Assembly (NCBI GenBank): GCA_963971285.1
Contig: OZ020263.1
Span: 5,208,001-5,272,000, forward strand
DNA from: Astropecten irregularis
Taxonomy: Eukaryota > Echinodermata > Asteroidea > Paxillosida > Astropectinidae
Direction of reading: 5' to 3'
DNA: 64,000 nucleotides
The translations under genes and the position numbers were made by a program. The notes beneath the pieces were generated by a model. The model was not told where the DNA came from, searched no databases, and saw nothing but the letters and a program-made list of their open reading frames with translations. Positions 1 to 11,687 of this stretch are shown in pieces (the stretch's first letter is position 1; the number at the start of each line of letters is the position of its first letter).

Positions 1-435
1 TGCTAGGATCAGAATGTCAGGCCCTCCTAATCTACATGTACAAGCATTATATTTATTTATACACGTGTACTTCAGTTTATTATACCCTAACCCCCTGGGG
101 GCATTTTACTGTGTACCATCCTGAATCCTCCACAATCCTCCAATGGTCACACTTAAAAAACTGCGTTCATCCTGAATCCTCCACAGTCCTCCAGTGATCT
201 CACTTATACTCAAAATGAGAGGTACCTGAATCCTGAATCCTTCAGAATCCTTCAGTGGCCCTACCTCAAAAAATGGGTTTATCCTGAATCCTTGCCACTC
301 CTCCAGTGGTCCTCACTTGAAAATGACATTATATCCTGAATCCTCCGAAATCCTTCAAAACTACCAGAAGGATTTTGGAGGATTGAGGTGGGTTAGGGTT
401 TGAGCAGTTTGCAGCAGTTTATTACCGGTACTTGT
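1..435 (+). mobile_element. Penelope-like remnant, family GATCCTGCTAGGATCGAAACG, interrupted
   Basis: Positions 1-60 hold TGCTAGGATCAGAATGTCAG and GCCCTCCTAA; 401-435 hold GAGCAGTTTGCAGCAGTTTA. In other copies these parts are about 60 bases apart, so roughly 330 bases including the minisatellite at 110-385 were inserted. Confidence 0.65.
110..385 (+). repeat. Degenerate minisatellite (ATCCTGAATCCTCCACAATC units)
   Basis: Four to five diverged units of roughly 55-60 bp share ATCCTGAATCCT(C/T)C followed by AATCCT(C/T)CA(A/G)TGG and a poly-A-like segment. The array sits between two parts of a dispersed repeat (1-60 and 401-435), so it or its carrier was inserted there. Confidence 0.7.
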
Positions 436-1041
436 TCAGAATCAATTTTAATTTGTTCCTTCTGCTTTTGCACGTAGTTGAGTTTTAACAGATTTGGGTT
501 GTTAAAACATGTAAAATGCTACATGCAGCCCGGATGTTTATTTTGGCTTCGTTTTGTTGTGGTCCTCATTTTTATAAATTTGACAAATCCATATGAGGGG
601 GATAATAAAAAAAAGTAGTTCAGAGTTCAATCTTGAGAATCCTGCATTGGCGAAGATTGCACGGTTTGTTAAGTCCAGGTGCGTCTGTGTGTGTTTACTC
701 GTACCAATAGGTAGATGCGCAGTAATAACAGTTTAAGGCTATCTAGACCGGGGGCGTGTTTATGCTGTACTGGCGAGGGCCCACTGAACATACAAGAACA
801 TGTACCTGCTGGATCGAGTTCCAATTAATTGATATTGTAACAGTTAAAACTGGGAAAATGAGGCTGGTTTGCCCTGCGGCTAAACATTGCAAGTTGGTCA
901 AAGGTACAATATGTACCGTAATATAGGCCTACTGTACACGTGTACAAGTACATGTAATTTACAGTGTGTATGTATATCAAAGATAGTATAGCGCCGCTTG
1001 CAGCGCAAGATAGCCTACTCCGCCCAAAAAGTGAAGTATCA

Positions 1042-1226
1042 CCATGCATGCACACGCACACATGCCCCCACTCACCACACGTTTGATAAGATAAGATAAG
1101 ATAAGATTCTTTATTATATCCCATTACAGGGTAATTAAAAAAAAAAAAAAAAAACTGGCATGGCCGGTTGCAATGTTTGTCTGAGGTTCGGTGCTATTTT
1201 TAGCGAAAGTGCGCAGTGCTATTGAG
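1042..1226. mobile_element. TIR element AATAGCGCTCCGCACT, fragment split by a (TAAGA)n/poly-A insertion
   Basis: Parts 1042-1083 and 1161-1226 match the right half of the copy at 53343 (ACCACACGTTTG, then CATGG..GGTTGCAATGTTTG, ending at AGTGCGCAGTGCTATT). Between them lie five TAAGA-like repeats, TTCTTTATT and an A19-type run, which looks like the end of a retroposon. Confidence 0.7.
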
Positions 1227-1923
1227 ACTTGAAACTATTGACTGATAAGACATTCTGGATGGGAGTCGGCAACTTGTTCCATAAGATTTAGGCGCAGTGG
1301 TATGCGAACCTGGTGCTAGCTACGTACAAGTAGTCATATATCCTTGCAGTGCCTGAAATGTGTTCAAGGAAAACTTGCTGTACCATACTTTTTGTTGTGA
1401 AAGAACAGACAACATTTACAATTTTCTGCATACCAAAATGGTGGTAATTTTTTCCTGTACATGTACATACAGCGAAGTCTGGACATTCTCATACATATGC
1501 ATTGAATACAGAGTATGCATGTAGGTATAGCCTAAAGCTAAATTTATACTTTCCACAATCTACATCAAGTTCACTGACTTTGTCTGAACGTTCAAAAATT
1601 CCATTATAAATACGTGTATTCATGTCTGAAAATCCTGAATTCAGTTCCATTCATCAAACCATTCCAGGTCAATTCCTGTTTTGATGTCCTGTGAAAAGGG
1701 GGCTGAACAAATCCTTTGAAATTTTATTGACTTAAAAATTTATAGCAAAGTTTGGGTCCTACAGCAAAGTTTTGATCCTTTGGCTTGAGCAAATTTTGGC
1801 GCTTTAGGGTAGTTCCACAAAATTGGCTCATAGGGGAATGAACCAACTAGGCCTATGTGTGATATGTGCACATCAGGGTAAGTTTGTTGTTGAAAAGAAT
1901 GTCACATGGTTGATATAAGACCC

Positions 1924-2329
1924 TTAAAGGGAGCATATAGGATTTGCAAAGATGTGAGTTTTGGTTGAATTTGGTACTTTCTTAACTAAACAGAAGTGAA
2001 GGTCTTAAACTTCCTTAATACAGACGTTTTTTCATGTACCTTTTTACGCTTTGTTCATCTGGATAGCAGAAATACAGCCGAAATAATCTTGCCCCCCTCC
2101 GAATCCTTCACCATGCTTTTGAAATGCTACTACATGTAAATCATTCTGACAAAAACGATCTTTTTAAAAGACACTAAATCTTGATTTGCTTGAAAAACCC
2201 AGCATCTGATGAACCAAGATTTCCCATGGTGACTGTTTGCACTGTTTACGAACTGTTGAGTCCATTTTCTGTCTCAAACTCAATAAGTTTTTTTTTGAAG
2301 GCCTTGCAAATCTTGTACACTGCCTTTAA
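1924..2329. mobile_element. TIR element TTAAAGGGAGCATATAGGAT (406 bp)
   Basis: The left end is TTAAAGGGAGCATATAGGAT, the right end GCAAATCTTGTACACTGCCT. It shares its right half with a copy in the opposite orientation at 40490-40886 (block CCATGGGAAATCTTGGTTCA and its complement). Confidence 0.78.
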
Positions 2330-5300
2330 GCAGAAATATTGACTGATTTATGTATTGAGCTCCCATGATGATCCTGCTTGAAACATCCCATTCGTATTAT
2401 TTTGACTGAGATGCTTCAAGAATAAGAGTCAAACGAATAGTTTACGTCAGTAGCAGAGACATCTGAATGATCCTTTTAAAATGATTAATGTGGAAATTTA
2501 GAGTGTTTTCGAAGTCTGACTCAAATTTCCATAGATCTCTAAGTTAAATCCTTCCATTTATATATCAAGGCAAATGGCCAACGGGACTCACATTTTCACA
2601 GGTGATATTTTATGCGTGTATATTAGAAGTGTGAGAGGTGTTCTGTAAAGGGGGAGGGGTTTTCACGTGGCATGCAAACGATTTGTGAAGGACGCGAATA
2701 TTGAAAAGAATTGCAAAGTCCATAATTTTGAGAATATTTTTTTTTCAAATGTCTCGCAACAATGGAGTCGTGAACCATTCTTGAGCTTTTACCATGGCTG
2801 AACTATGCCCATTCAACAATTACATAACTATTCCAAGATTCTAAAATCGATGTCAAATTACAAAAGCGACGACTGTGAGCAAATTGGCAATGCTTCCGAA
2901 CTCCCACAATGTTTTTTTATCATTTTGCAGCATTAAATGCAACTGTTGGACTTAGCCATTTTTTCAAAATATTTGCATCCTTCGCAAACCGTATGCAAAC
3001 CCCAAACCCCATGAAAACTTTATCCCATATGGTGTAAATTTGAATTTGTTTTTCACATTTATACCTCACAATCTGACATTTACACTCAATTTAATGTGTT
3101 CTGTACGGATACATGTACAGTGTACATACATGTACATGTTAAATACAGTACATGCACTTTGCATCAATTTCACTTCTTTTTCTCTTTGTACCGCGCTCCT
3201 TTTTAATCATGTTGGCCCGTTAGGTGTGCCTGCAACAAAGATCCAATTTCCCTTTACCTACTGTACACTATGTACAGTTATGATGAAAATATGTACAGCA
3301 TTTCTCAGCAGTTTGCCCCCAACCCAGTCTACCTATTTTCTATCCCATGAATATTAAAACTCCTCTTACTCTTGAAACAGTCGCCATTGTGTTATACCTA
3401 TTTTTCCTTTTTTATTATACTGGTAGAACTTTACATTCCACCCATAGTTTTTTATGTACATGTTTTATATCAATTGGTAAAGGTGACAGCGGTCTGTTCA
3501 TAATTTGTTTTGTCATGGAATAGAAACAAACCTGTGAAATGTTCTGCTCATTTGATCTTTGGGAAAAGTAGATTACAGCAAAAAACGTTGTTACGCAAAA
3601 TTGCGAGGTAATAGCAATTGTGAGGTTTTGATCTCAAAGATCAGAAATGTTGTCAGGCTTTTGTTAAATACTCATTTCTGGATAAAAGCATTATTTCAGG
3701 CAGAACTATTTTATTTTTAACAGTATGTTTGTACCATCACCATCTTTATACCCTGTACGTTATAGGTATAGTGAAGGTTTCTGTTTTGGTGCGTTACCAA
3801 TCCTGTACTGTATCTTTAATCACATCCAGCATCTTTAGAGAAAAAACATGCACTTCATTTTAAAAACCAACAGAGTAAAATTAAAACAAACAAGCTTAAT
3901 AATACTGCAGTTGAAACAAAAATCATCATCATTAAAACAAAAATGACTTATAATGCAGACTTAACTTGACCTACATGTAACTTGAATCAAATTTGAAAAA
4001 AAAGAAGTTGTATACGTACATTTTCACCGAATTAAAGTGTTCGGATAACAAAAATCAGTGAATTTTTATTTTTCTTCAAGTGCTGTAAAATGCAAAACAC
4101 ATCATATACCTTCTTGTCGCTCATCCCTAAGAAGGAAATTGCTCCTGAAAATGCTGAGTGTTATTTTCTTGTCATTTTAGTCAGCCATTGAGGAGTATAC
4201 GCAGTTCGGCTTTGTTGTTTTGACCGGGCAGAAATTTGAGACTGGTTTTTTTGTGCACAACATCTCCTCAGATAACTTACAACAATAAACATCGGACAGT
4301 TGGGAATAGCTAGGAAAGGAAGGGGGTGGGGAGATCTTTAAATGCGTCAAGTTCTAGCGTTACACCACGATGATGGCAAATGTGATTGTGGAATGAATTG
4401 ATAGTCCGCGGACGTTTAATTGCGTCATTTCCTCAGCCGGTGCTGAACACAATTTATGACATATCACGTACATTCCATAATGTGAGCCGTTTTGCAGCGC
4501 AGTATGTTTACAGACACGTTGCGGCACACGTTCCCGCATCCCACATTCACAAGTACGGCACATTTTACACATTACGACATTATGAAAAAAATAAGAAGTC
4601 GGAAAATCTCTTTAACCGGCGAATATTATCCCTTTAGTGAAATCTCCCACCTTTAGCCTTCCCCCCTCCCCCTCTAAAACACTCTCCAGAACGGCATGTG
4701 GTTACATTAGAATAAACCACCCAGGGCGTGTAGACTGACATTTTCCTCGACCACGGCGGAGTAGGGATGCACAGTGGTAGCTCGGAGCAAGCTACTGTAT
4801 ACATATCACACACTTACCGTAGACGTATACAGTACATGTCTATGCCCTAAGATGTTGCTAGCGGTCTGCCAAACGCTCTGTATGTATGCTACATGTTCAC
4901 TTGCTCTCACCAGCACTGCACTGGCAAGGTCGGATTTCCATACTAATAGCGTCACCTCTACTTGCCACAGTTTCATCTCCAATAACCGATACTTGTGGAA
5001 AACGGTCTTTTAAGTGGCGATCGAGGCGTTTTGGAGAGGACAGACCAAGGATGTAGGAGGCACAGCGAGAGGGGTAGGAGGGAGGGAGACCAGTGTGTGA
5101 TGCCTTGAAATGATTGGGTAATTCTAACCGTGGTTCTTCTCCACACAAAATAGGGAACTTGAACAGTACTTGATATTATCAAGGATACTGCAGTGTGCAG
5201 GTTTTGATTACTTTGTAGGACTCCACTGATGTGTTTCAGTGTACTGATGCCTAATAGTGCTCTTGACATCTCAATTGTGAATAGTTTTGGACTCCAAATT

Positions 5301-5956
5301 TGTCTGCATTTAGTACTAATTGATGTGCAATGGTTTTGTTTTAGCCAGTAGGTTTTGTAGGAAAACAGAGCTTCAGCTTCAATGGCAAACTCCATCCTAT
5401 ATTTTCAGTGTATGAAAACGAAGCTGGGGCCAAGTTTTGAGAAAGGCCACAAGATTGCTTCCATTAAATTGAAGGATATTAGGTCATTTTCCTGCCTTGG
5501 TTGCACAAGTTATGGCCGTTTCACGAAACTTATGCAACATTTGTACATTGCGTAAGTTACGCAACATTTTGTGAAATCGGCTGCTGCACTGCACCTTGTG
5601 GCATCAGCAACATATCTTCTGGATGGACGAGTTTTGTACAGCACCGCATCTTATGGGATATCATGGAAATAATATTGGATGGAGAGCATTGTCCATTAAT
5701 TGTGGTCCATTAATTGTGTCTTGGGTGCCTTGCAGCAGGGATGAGATTTCTCAGATTAAAATCTGATTTCAGATTTTTTTGTTTTGGATTTCAGATTTGT
5801 TTTTCCCTCACAGACTGTGTACAAAAGTATAGGAGATTTTCAGATTTCAGACTTATAATGCTCTCTGTCAGTTGTTTTTAGACATTTTTATCATTGGTCA
5901 ATCTCATCCCTGTTGCAGGGATGGTCAATACCATCCTCAGTTTCTTTTTGGATCTC

Positions 5957-6265
5957 TTTCTAGGTCATCCTCAGATGAGCCTTCCATCGTCGTTTCCAGT
6001 CATGCCGGTTTTCTATACTTCCAGCCAGCTCGCTGGTGCTTTGCACTCCTGCGTCCTTCTTGAGAACGTCCAGATATGTTATTGTGGGACGTCCACGTGC
6101 CCGGTGCCCATGCGCTGGTTCCCAAAGCACCAGTTTGCTGGCCGGCAGCTCTTGGTGTCTTTTGCAGCGTCCAGCTAGTCTCATTCTCCTGGCAGCTATT
6201 TTGTTGCTCACCCTGGATACTCCTGTATACAGAGCCTCGTTGGTTATATGTGCGCTCTTACTGAT
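5957..6265 (-). pseudogene. Non-LTR retrotransposon fragment (C-terminal end of the reverse-transcriptase ORF)
   Basis: The minus strand is open over about 100 codons and reads LYTGVSRVSNKIAARRMRLAG, then KLVLWEPAHGHRARGRP, TYLDVLKKDAG and a final ENRHDWK. The block 'LLxWEPxHGxRxRGRPxxTYxDxLxxDxG...RxxW' is the stereotyped C-terminal tail of LINE polyproteins common in marine invertebrates. No reverse-transcriptase catalytic motif is included, so this is a 5'-truncated copy, presumably old. It lies inside degenerate minisatellite sequence that continues on both sides, so the insertion split that array. Confidence 0.82.
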
Positions 6266-6404
6266 CTAGCTTTAACATATTCAGTACCTGGCAGGATGAA
6301 TCGGATGATAGCCCCGTGCCCGGTACCTTATTGGATGGACAACATTGATCCTATTTGCCGGATTTGTAGGGACGGCAAGACTTTGTTGAGTTTCCTACAA
6401 GATA

Positions 6405-7495
6405 GACGGCTTCTTTGTCCAGTATCTGGCTGAAGGACAACATATCCTCTACCATGTTGACCTACCTTTTTGGTTTCATGGACAACTTTGAGCCTACTAC
6501 TGTACCTTGTTTGATGACAACACTCTGTCCAGTTTCGAACGATGTAGACAGCCTCTTTGTCCAGTACCTGGCTGGAAGAACAACATACCCACTACCTTTT
6601 TGGATTCTTGTACAACTTTGAGTCTACTACCTTGTTTGATGACAACACTCTGTCCAGTTTCGTACCAGGTAGACAGCCTCTTTAATCCAGTACCTGGCTG
6701 GAAGAACAACATATCCACTACCTTTGGAATTCTTGGACAATTTTGAGCTTGCTACCTTGTTTGATGGCAACACTCTGTCCAGTTTCGTACCAGGTAGACA
6801 GCCTCCTTGTCCAGTACCTGGCTGGAAGAACAACAAACCCACTACCTTTTGGTTTCTTGTACAACTTTGAGCCTACTACCTTGTTTGATGACAACACTCT
6901 GTCCAGTTTAGTACGAGGTAGACAGCCTCTTTAATCCAGTACCTGGCTGGAAGAACAACATATCCACTACCTTTGGGATTCTTGGACAATTTTGAGCTTG
7001 CTACCTTGTTTGATGGCAACACTCTGTCCAGTTTCGTACCAGGTAGACAGCCTCCTTGTCCAGTACCTGGCTGGAAGAACAACAAACCCACTACCTTTTG
7101 GTTTCTTGTACAACTTTGAGCCTACTACCTTGTTTGATGACAACACTCTGTCCAGTTTCGTATGAGGTAGACAGCCTCCTTGTCCAGTACCTGGCTGCAA
7201 GAACAACATACCCACTACCCTTTGAGATTCTTGGACAATTTTGAGCTTGCTACCTTGTTTGATGGCAACACTCTGTCCAGTTTCGTACCAGGTAGACAGC
7301 CTCCTTGTCCAGTACCTGGCTGGAAGAACAACAAACCCACTACCTTTTGGTTTCTTGTACAACTTTGAGCCTACTACCTTGTTTGATGACAACACTCTGT
7401 CCAGTTTGGTACGAGGTAGACAGCCTCCTTGTCCAGTACCTGGCTGCAAGAACAACATACCCACTACCCTTTGAGATTCTTGGACAACTTATTAA
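6405..7495 (+). repeat. Minisatellite, ~125-bp unit with 249-bp two-unit higher-order period
   Basis: The landmark CTCTGTCCAGTTT occurs at 6523, 6648, 6773, 6897, 7022, 7146, 7271 and 7395, so spacing alternates 124 and 125. Two unit types alternate: one with TTTGATGACAAC and CCTACTACC, the other with TTTGATGGCAAC and GCTTGCTACC. Equivalent units are exactly 249 bp apart (6773, 7022, 7271 and 6897, 7146, 7395), which shows amplification of a dimer. Long ORFs on both strands here are a by-product of the repeat. More degenerate units (GGATGGACAA..TGTCCAGTA) extend to about 5600 on the left and 7860 on the right. Confidence 0.93.
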
Positions 7496-7950
7496 GCCTG
7501 CTAGGTGTACTTTGGTGGATGGCAATTGTATGTCTAGATTTTTTTCGGAATGGACACTCCATGTGTCCAGTAGGGCCTACCTCATGGGATGAACAACTTT
7601 GAGCTTTCTACCTTGTGGGATGACAATGCTATGTCCAGTATCCTATGAGCTGTATAGCCTTATGTCAAGTACCTTTATGGGATGACCTTATGGGATGCGA
7701 GATCAAGGATGGACAATGCTGTACTCAGTGTCTGGGAAGGGGAATATCAGCATTGTGAATTGTACATTGTACATTGTACAATGTACATGTACATGTACAT
7801 GTACTTGGAATCTGGAATTTAAAAGCATTGTGTCCAGTGCTGTGTGGAATGGACAAGTTTTCCACAATCTTAAACACCCTTGCGGAATAGTTGTCCATTA
7901 ATTTTTAATCATCAAATAACCGCAGGGGAAAGTGACTGGATTAATTTTAA

Positions 7951-8092
7951 GTCATTGAAAAGTGCACAAAGAAAACATTATTGGAGCGGGATTCGAACCA
8001 GTGACATCTGTAGTACTGGTGCGGTATTCCGGAGGTTGCTGTTTCAAATCCTGTCAGTCAACTTTTCATTGTTCTTTTTTCAATGAAATTTA
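7951..8092. mobile_element. Chimeric head-to-head pair of truncated SINE copies
   Basis: 7951-8012 is a minus-strand piece (GGAGCGGGATTCGAACCAGT) and 8015-8092 a plus-strand piece (GTATTCCGGAGGTTGCTG, TTTCAAATCCTGTCAG, TTCATTGTTC). They meet with no spacer. Confidence 0.72.
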
Positions 8093-8203
8093 TTTGTTAA
8101 ATATGAAGGATGCAGTCACTTTTATCCTATTGCATGTACAATGATTATGAAAATGAAATTTAATTTTACTGAAAAATATTTTCCTGCTTTTTTTTCTGTG
8201 CAG

Positions 8204-8270
8204 ATGCAAGTTGGAGATATCATCCTAGAAATAAATGGTGAACTTGTGGAGGGAAAAACAACCAAAGAAG
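8204..8270 (+). CDS. PSD: PSD/EFA6 exon: second half of PDZ domain, part 1
   Basis: A polypyrimidine tract ending in CAG at 8201-8203 precedes the exon, and AAG|GTAATA at 8271 follows it. It encodes 22 codons plus one base: MQVGDIILEINGELVEGKTT then KE. This is the classic PDZ stretch (GDxIxEINGxxVEGKT) covering strands beta-D/beta-E and the start of the second helix. The carboxylate-binding GLGF-like loop would be in the preceding exon, which I could not find in 1-8203. The ATG at 8204 directly follows the acceptor and is an internal Met, not a start. The exon ends in phase 1 and fits the exon at 23410, 15.1 kb downstream, so the PDZ domain is split by a very large intron. Confidence 0.88.
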
Positions 8271-8389
8271 GTAATAATCTTCAATTTGTAAATTTCCTAT
8301 AGAATGGCCCTACTAATTGAATCACTGGGTTGCAATGCTGAGGATTAAATTGCTTATTTTTTAACTCGAGACTGCCCAGGAAGCATCTA

Positions 8390-8757
8390 TAGCAATCTCA
8401 TGGCGTGAGAATATTCATTACTAAGTTTGTTATTTCCTTTGAAATACGTTGAATGAGGTTATGTCTGGAACAAGAGGTTCAATGAATCTTTGTCCCCCCA
8501 AAATTTGCTCATTGTGGTACATTTAATACCCCCTTGATTTGCATTTGAAAAGAATTGCATTTTTTGAGCTGACTGCAATCTGTGAGTTCCGAACACAGCC
8601 GTGGTGACACTGATTACGTTTGGCTGGAATTTGGGACATTGTTTGGCGGTATTCAACCATTGTGTGGCCGCATTGTTAGCGCTGAGTTCCCTGCAAACAT
8701 ATAGCCCGGCCAGATGACCTCTATTTGACCGGTGGCTGATAATGATGCCAGAAAAAA
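8390..8757. repeat. Dispersed repeat (GTCTGGAACAAGAGGTTCAA), plus orientation
   Basis: It shares GTCTGGAACAAGAGGTTCAA, TGGAATTTGGGACATTGT and GGCCAGATGACCTCTATTTG with an inverted copy at 59829-60180 and, for the first part, a direct copy at 54018-54145. No TIR or coding capacity is evident. Confidence 0.72.
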
Positions 8758-8761
8758 AAGA

Positions 8762-8839
8762 GTGCTGGTACGGTGTTCTGGAGGTCACTGGTTCGAATCC
8801 TGCTCCAGTAACTTTTTCTTTGTTCACTTTTTAATGACC
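8762..8839 (+). mobile_element. tRNA-derived SINE, 5'-truncated
   Basis: It contains the B box GGTTCGAATCC and the tail GCTCCAGTAACTTTTTCTTT then GTTCACTTTTTAATGACC; the A-box part is missing. Confidence 0.78.
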
Positions 8840-8890
8840 AAAAAAAAAAAAAAAACCCAGGCTGAAGGGGTTAAGGCTTGTCCTGCTTGA

Positions 8891-9176
8891 AGGCCAATTT
8901 CATGAAATTTGTTACCGTAGGCAAACATTCTCTGCTTACAATAGCAGACTTTTTGCTTCCGGTTAGCGTATTTCACGGGAGAGTTTTTCTGTTTCGCTAC
9001 ACTGAGCAAGGACTTTCTGCAGAATGCACATGACAATGTGTTAGCAGAAAAAAATAAGGTAAACCTAAAAATTCTTTGCTAAGTCTTGCTTACAGATTCC
9101 ATGAAATAGATTTCACTCGTAGCAGTACCCGTAAGTACAAAAATAGGCCATAACGGATTCCATGAATTTGGGCCCA
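8891..9176. mobile_element. GGGCCCAATTTCATGGAAT palindromic element (286 bp)
   Basis: The left end is AGGCCAATTTCATGAAATTT, the right is GATTCCATGAATTTGGGCCC, with the inner landmarks CCGTAGGCAAAC and CCGTAAGTACAAAAATAG. Confidence 0.82.
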
Positions 9177-9224
9177 GGTGAGTTCACAATGTGTGAAATG
9201 GACAGGCCTTAATTTCCAAAAAAT

Positions 9225-9567
9225 AAGGCCTTTTCACACTATCTCCTTTTCGATCCCTGTTGAAACCAACCCCTTTTCTGCCCCGGTTCAGCCCGGCAAG
9301 TTTTTGAACCGGATCGAAGAGATGCAACGTTCACACTACGTTTATGGTGAACCGGCTCATACAACACAGATCATGGCGAAAAAATGCAGTTTGGAAGCGG
9401 GTTGAGATTTTCAACCCTGCTCCCTACCTGGGTTGATTTCGATCCGGCTAGGCCGTCCCACCTGGGTTGGCTCGGGGTTTAAAATGTTTAAATGTGAAAA
9501 GGGTTGAAAAAATCTCGGGGTTTGATACGGTTCCAACACCAAGATTTTGGATAGTGTGAAAAGCCCT
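9225..9567. mobile_element. TIR element GGCCTTTTCACACTATC (~343 bp)
   Basis: It starts GGCCTTTTCACACTATCTCC and ends GGATAGTGTGAAAAGCCC, with internal GGTTGAAAAAATCTCGGGG-like and AACCGGATCGAAGAGATG blocks. The second copy at 52861-53187 aligns along its length. The termini resemble those of the nested element at 50787. Confidence 0.87.
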
Positions 9568-9984
9568 GTAGTCTTTACTTTCACAATCTTTGCTGAGTGG
9601 TTGACGTGTTTCCTTGAAGCAGAGTTTATAGTCAGATGGGCACCTTGCATAACCACCTGTTGGACATTGTGTCTCTGTATTATGGGACAGCCTCTTTCAT
9701 CAGCAATGACAAACACTGCACATGTTGTACACTGCCTATACTACATACTGTACATACCAAGTGCTGCAAAATCTATGGGAATTGACCCAATTTCCAGTAC
9801 TATGACGAATGTGGCACCCTTTAAATCCTGGCTTATGTGTCACCACCAAGGATTGCTTCGGAGATTTATACAGTATATGGCACTCTTATCCAGAAAGCTG
9901 ATTAAGGCACCTACATTGACATTATCCCTGGTCATTGGGCTGCATATTTATATTCCTGAAACAATCGCAATTTCCTGGGGAGTA

Positions 9985-10585
9985 CTTATACAGCCTGGCT
10001 GCTGTAAGCCACAAAGGCTAATCAAGCACATCAAGCCATCTCTACCCTCACAGGTACCCATTTACACCTGGGTGAAGAGGAGCAATAGGCACGTTCACAC
10101 ACACCAAAAAAGCGTGACTATTTGTGTGTGGACACAAATAATCGCGATTTGGAACGCGATTCAAATCGCACTAATAGTGCGTCTTTTTGCAAAGAGTCGT
10201 GATTATATGTTGTGAACGGTGCACCAAAAAATACCGGTTTTTTATATCCCATCATGCAAGGCGGGCCTGCAAGTTTAGCACAGGATGCATGCCAACTTCA
10301 CGCTTCATTGCGTACACGCAGTTTTATAGAAATCGTACCGGTGCAATTTGGGTCACGCTTTTTTGCCTGTGTGGACACGACAAAAAGTGTGACTATTTGG
10401 GTCACGATTTGGAGCGCGACCCAAATAGCCGCGCTTTTTGCTTTATTATAAACGTGCCTAATGCGTGACAAAGAATCTTGCCCAAGGATGCAAGCACCAC
10501 TAGCCCATGGCTGGACTCAAACCCACAATCTGTAGATTGACCACCAGACCTTGAGTATGACAGCCAGATCACTAGTTTACCCCAC
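9985..10585. repeat. Dispersed SINE-like repeat split by the element at 10086
   Basis: Left part 9985-10085 contains GGTACCCATTTACACCTGGG and AGAGGAGCAAT. Right part 10461-10585 contains CTTGCCCAAGGATGCAAGCA, CACTAGCCCATGGCTGGACT and CAAACCCACAATCTGTAGAT. A related copy on the other strand lies at 47612-47666 plus 48051-48108 and is likewise split by a TIR element. GGGTTTGAATCC resembles a pol III B box, so a tRNA origin is possible. Confidence 0.7.
10086..10460. mobile_element. TIR element TAGGCACGTTCACA (375 bp) inserted in a dispersed repeat
   Basis: The ends are TAGGCACGTTCACAC and TATAAACGTGCCTA. The inside carries several GCGACCCAAATAG / GTGACTATTTG(G/T)GT inverted pairs. The flanks (GGTACCCATTTACACCTGGG before, TCTTGCCCAAGGATGCAAG after) belong to one dispersed repeat that this element interrupts. 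Confidence 0.85.
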
Positions 10586-11687
10586 AGATGCATACATGTA
10601 TATACATCTACTCTCTGTCACTTTCAAGGTTCTCAACAAGAGAGGTTATAATTTCTACACTGTAATCAGTGGATAGCAGGTGGTGGAGAAGTTTTCAAGG
10701 GCTCTTTGAACTTTGTCAAATCACTGTGCATTGTAGATATCATCTGTCTTATAAGTACTTCTTTTTATCTTTTATGCCCAGCCCAGTGCCGGCGCGCTCA
10801 CGGACGCTTAAATTCTTAAAAGATAAAAAAACCTAGCTCTTCTCTTGCTCAAAGCTTGCGGCAGAGAGAAAAAAGCGTGTTGCAGAATCCAATTTAACCC
10901 CTTTCCGAGCCACGCACACTTCTGTCTGCCCGCGTGGCTGCGCATCCTCGGCACAAAGTGATCCGTGAGGGATCAAGCAAAGTTGATTGAACTTTTAAAG
11001 GCGCTGTGTGGCTTCGGAAGTCCCTACAGTGCATTCATGCTAAAAAACTTTGAGCAGCTACAGTCTTGTCACCAGAACTCCCTCGTGTGAATCGGCTTAA
11101 AATGTATCCCACATGCTTCCTATTCAAAACTTGCACCTATAACTGATATGAATACCACAAAGTGATTGGAAAGTGGTGTAGTTTTCACCTTTCCGAGCTC
11201 GTAGGTACAGGTACATGTATCTCAAAATGTGCCAATTCTCTAGGGGTGAACATTAGAAACATTACAGCTTTGATACCAACTTCATAAACGGTACAGGCCA
11301 AATGAATCCTAGCCACATACGACCTTTAAAGGTACATGATTGGTAAAGGTCACAGGGCAGCACTCACACTTTGTCTGATCCAACAAAATAACACATATTA
11401 TATGTGAACATTTGAGCTCAATCAGACATCTGATTCATGAGAAAATAGTGAACACCCGACTCAATTTTTCTTATTAAACGTAAAGAATGGTTTTGATCTT
11501 ACCCCAAAATCAAAACTATATTTTCGGTCTTTGTTTGACTAAGGTAATTTCTGGATAAATACAGCATTTCAGGTGGAAATATTTTAACGGTATATGTTTC
11601 TACCAGCATCATCTTCATATCCTGAAAGTTATATAAAATCTGTGAACATTTCTGTTTGGGTATGTTACCAATCCTGTACTTAACTTT

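Larger units (their letters stand above)
1..8203. other. Upstream intron or 5' flank of PSD/EFA6, repeat-rich, no exon recognised
   Basis: Both strands were searched for the missing first half of the PDZ domain (a GLGF-like loop) and for an initiator exon; none was convincing. The stretch holds a split Penelope-like remnant (1-435), a (TAAGA)n/poly-A insertion (1084-1160), a TIR element (1924-2329), half of a common TIR family (3631-3820), a fragment of the GGCTC-TIR family (5345-5450), a non-LTR retrotransposon fragment (5957-6265), the 125-bp minisatellite and SINE pieces. I see nothing recognisable in 2330-3630 or 3821-5340 beyond AT-rich unique-looking sequence. Confidence 0.6.

Noticed and set aside
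6967..7464. 165-codon minus-strand frame and several overlapping frames
   Set aside because: They follow the 249-bp minisatellite period, which is divisible by three, and so stay open by repetition.
9547..10215. 222-codon open frame on the plus strand
   Set aside because: It runs across the end of one TIR element, a SINE-like repeat and the start of another TIR element, so it cannot be a single gene.
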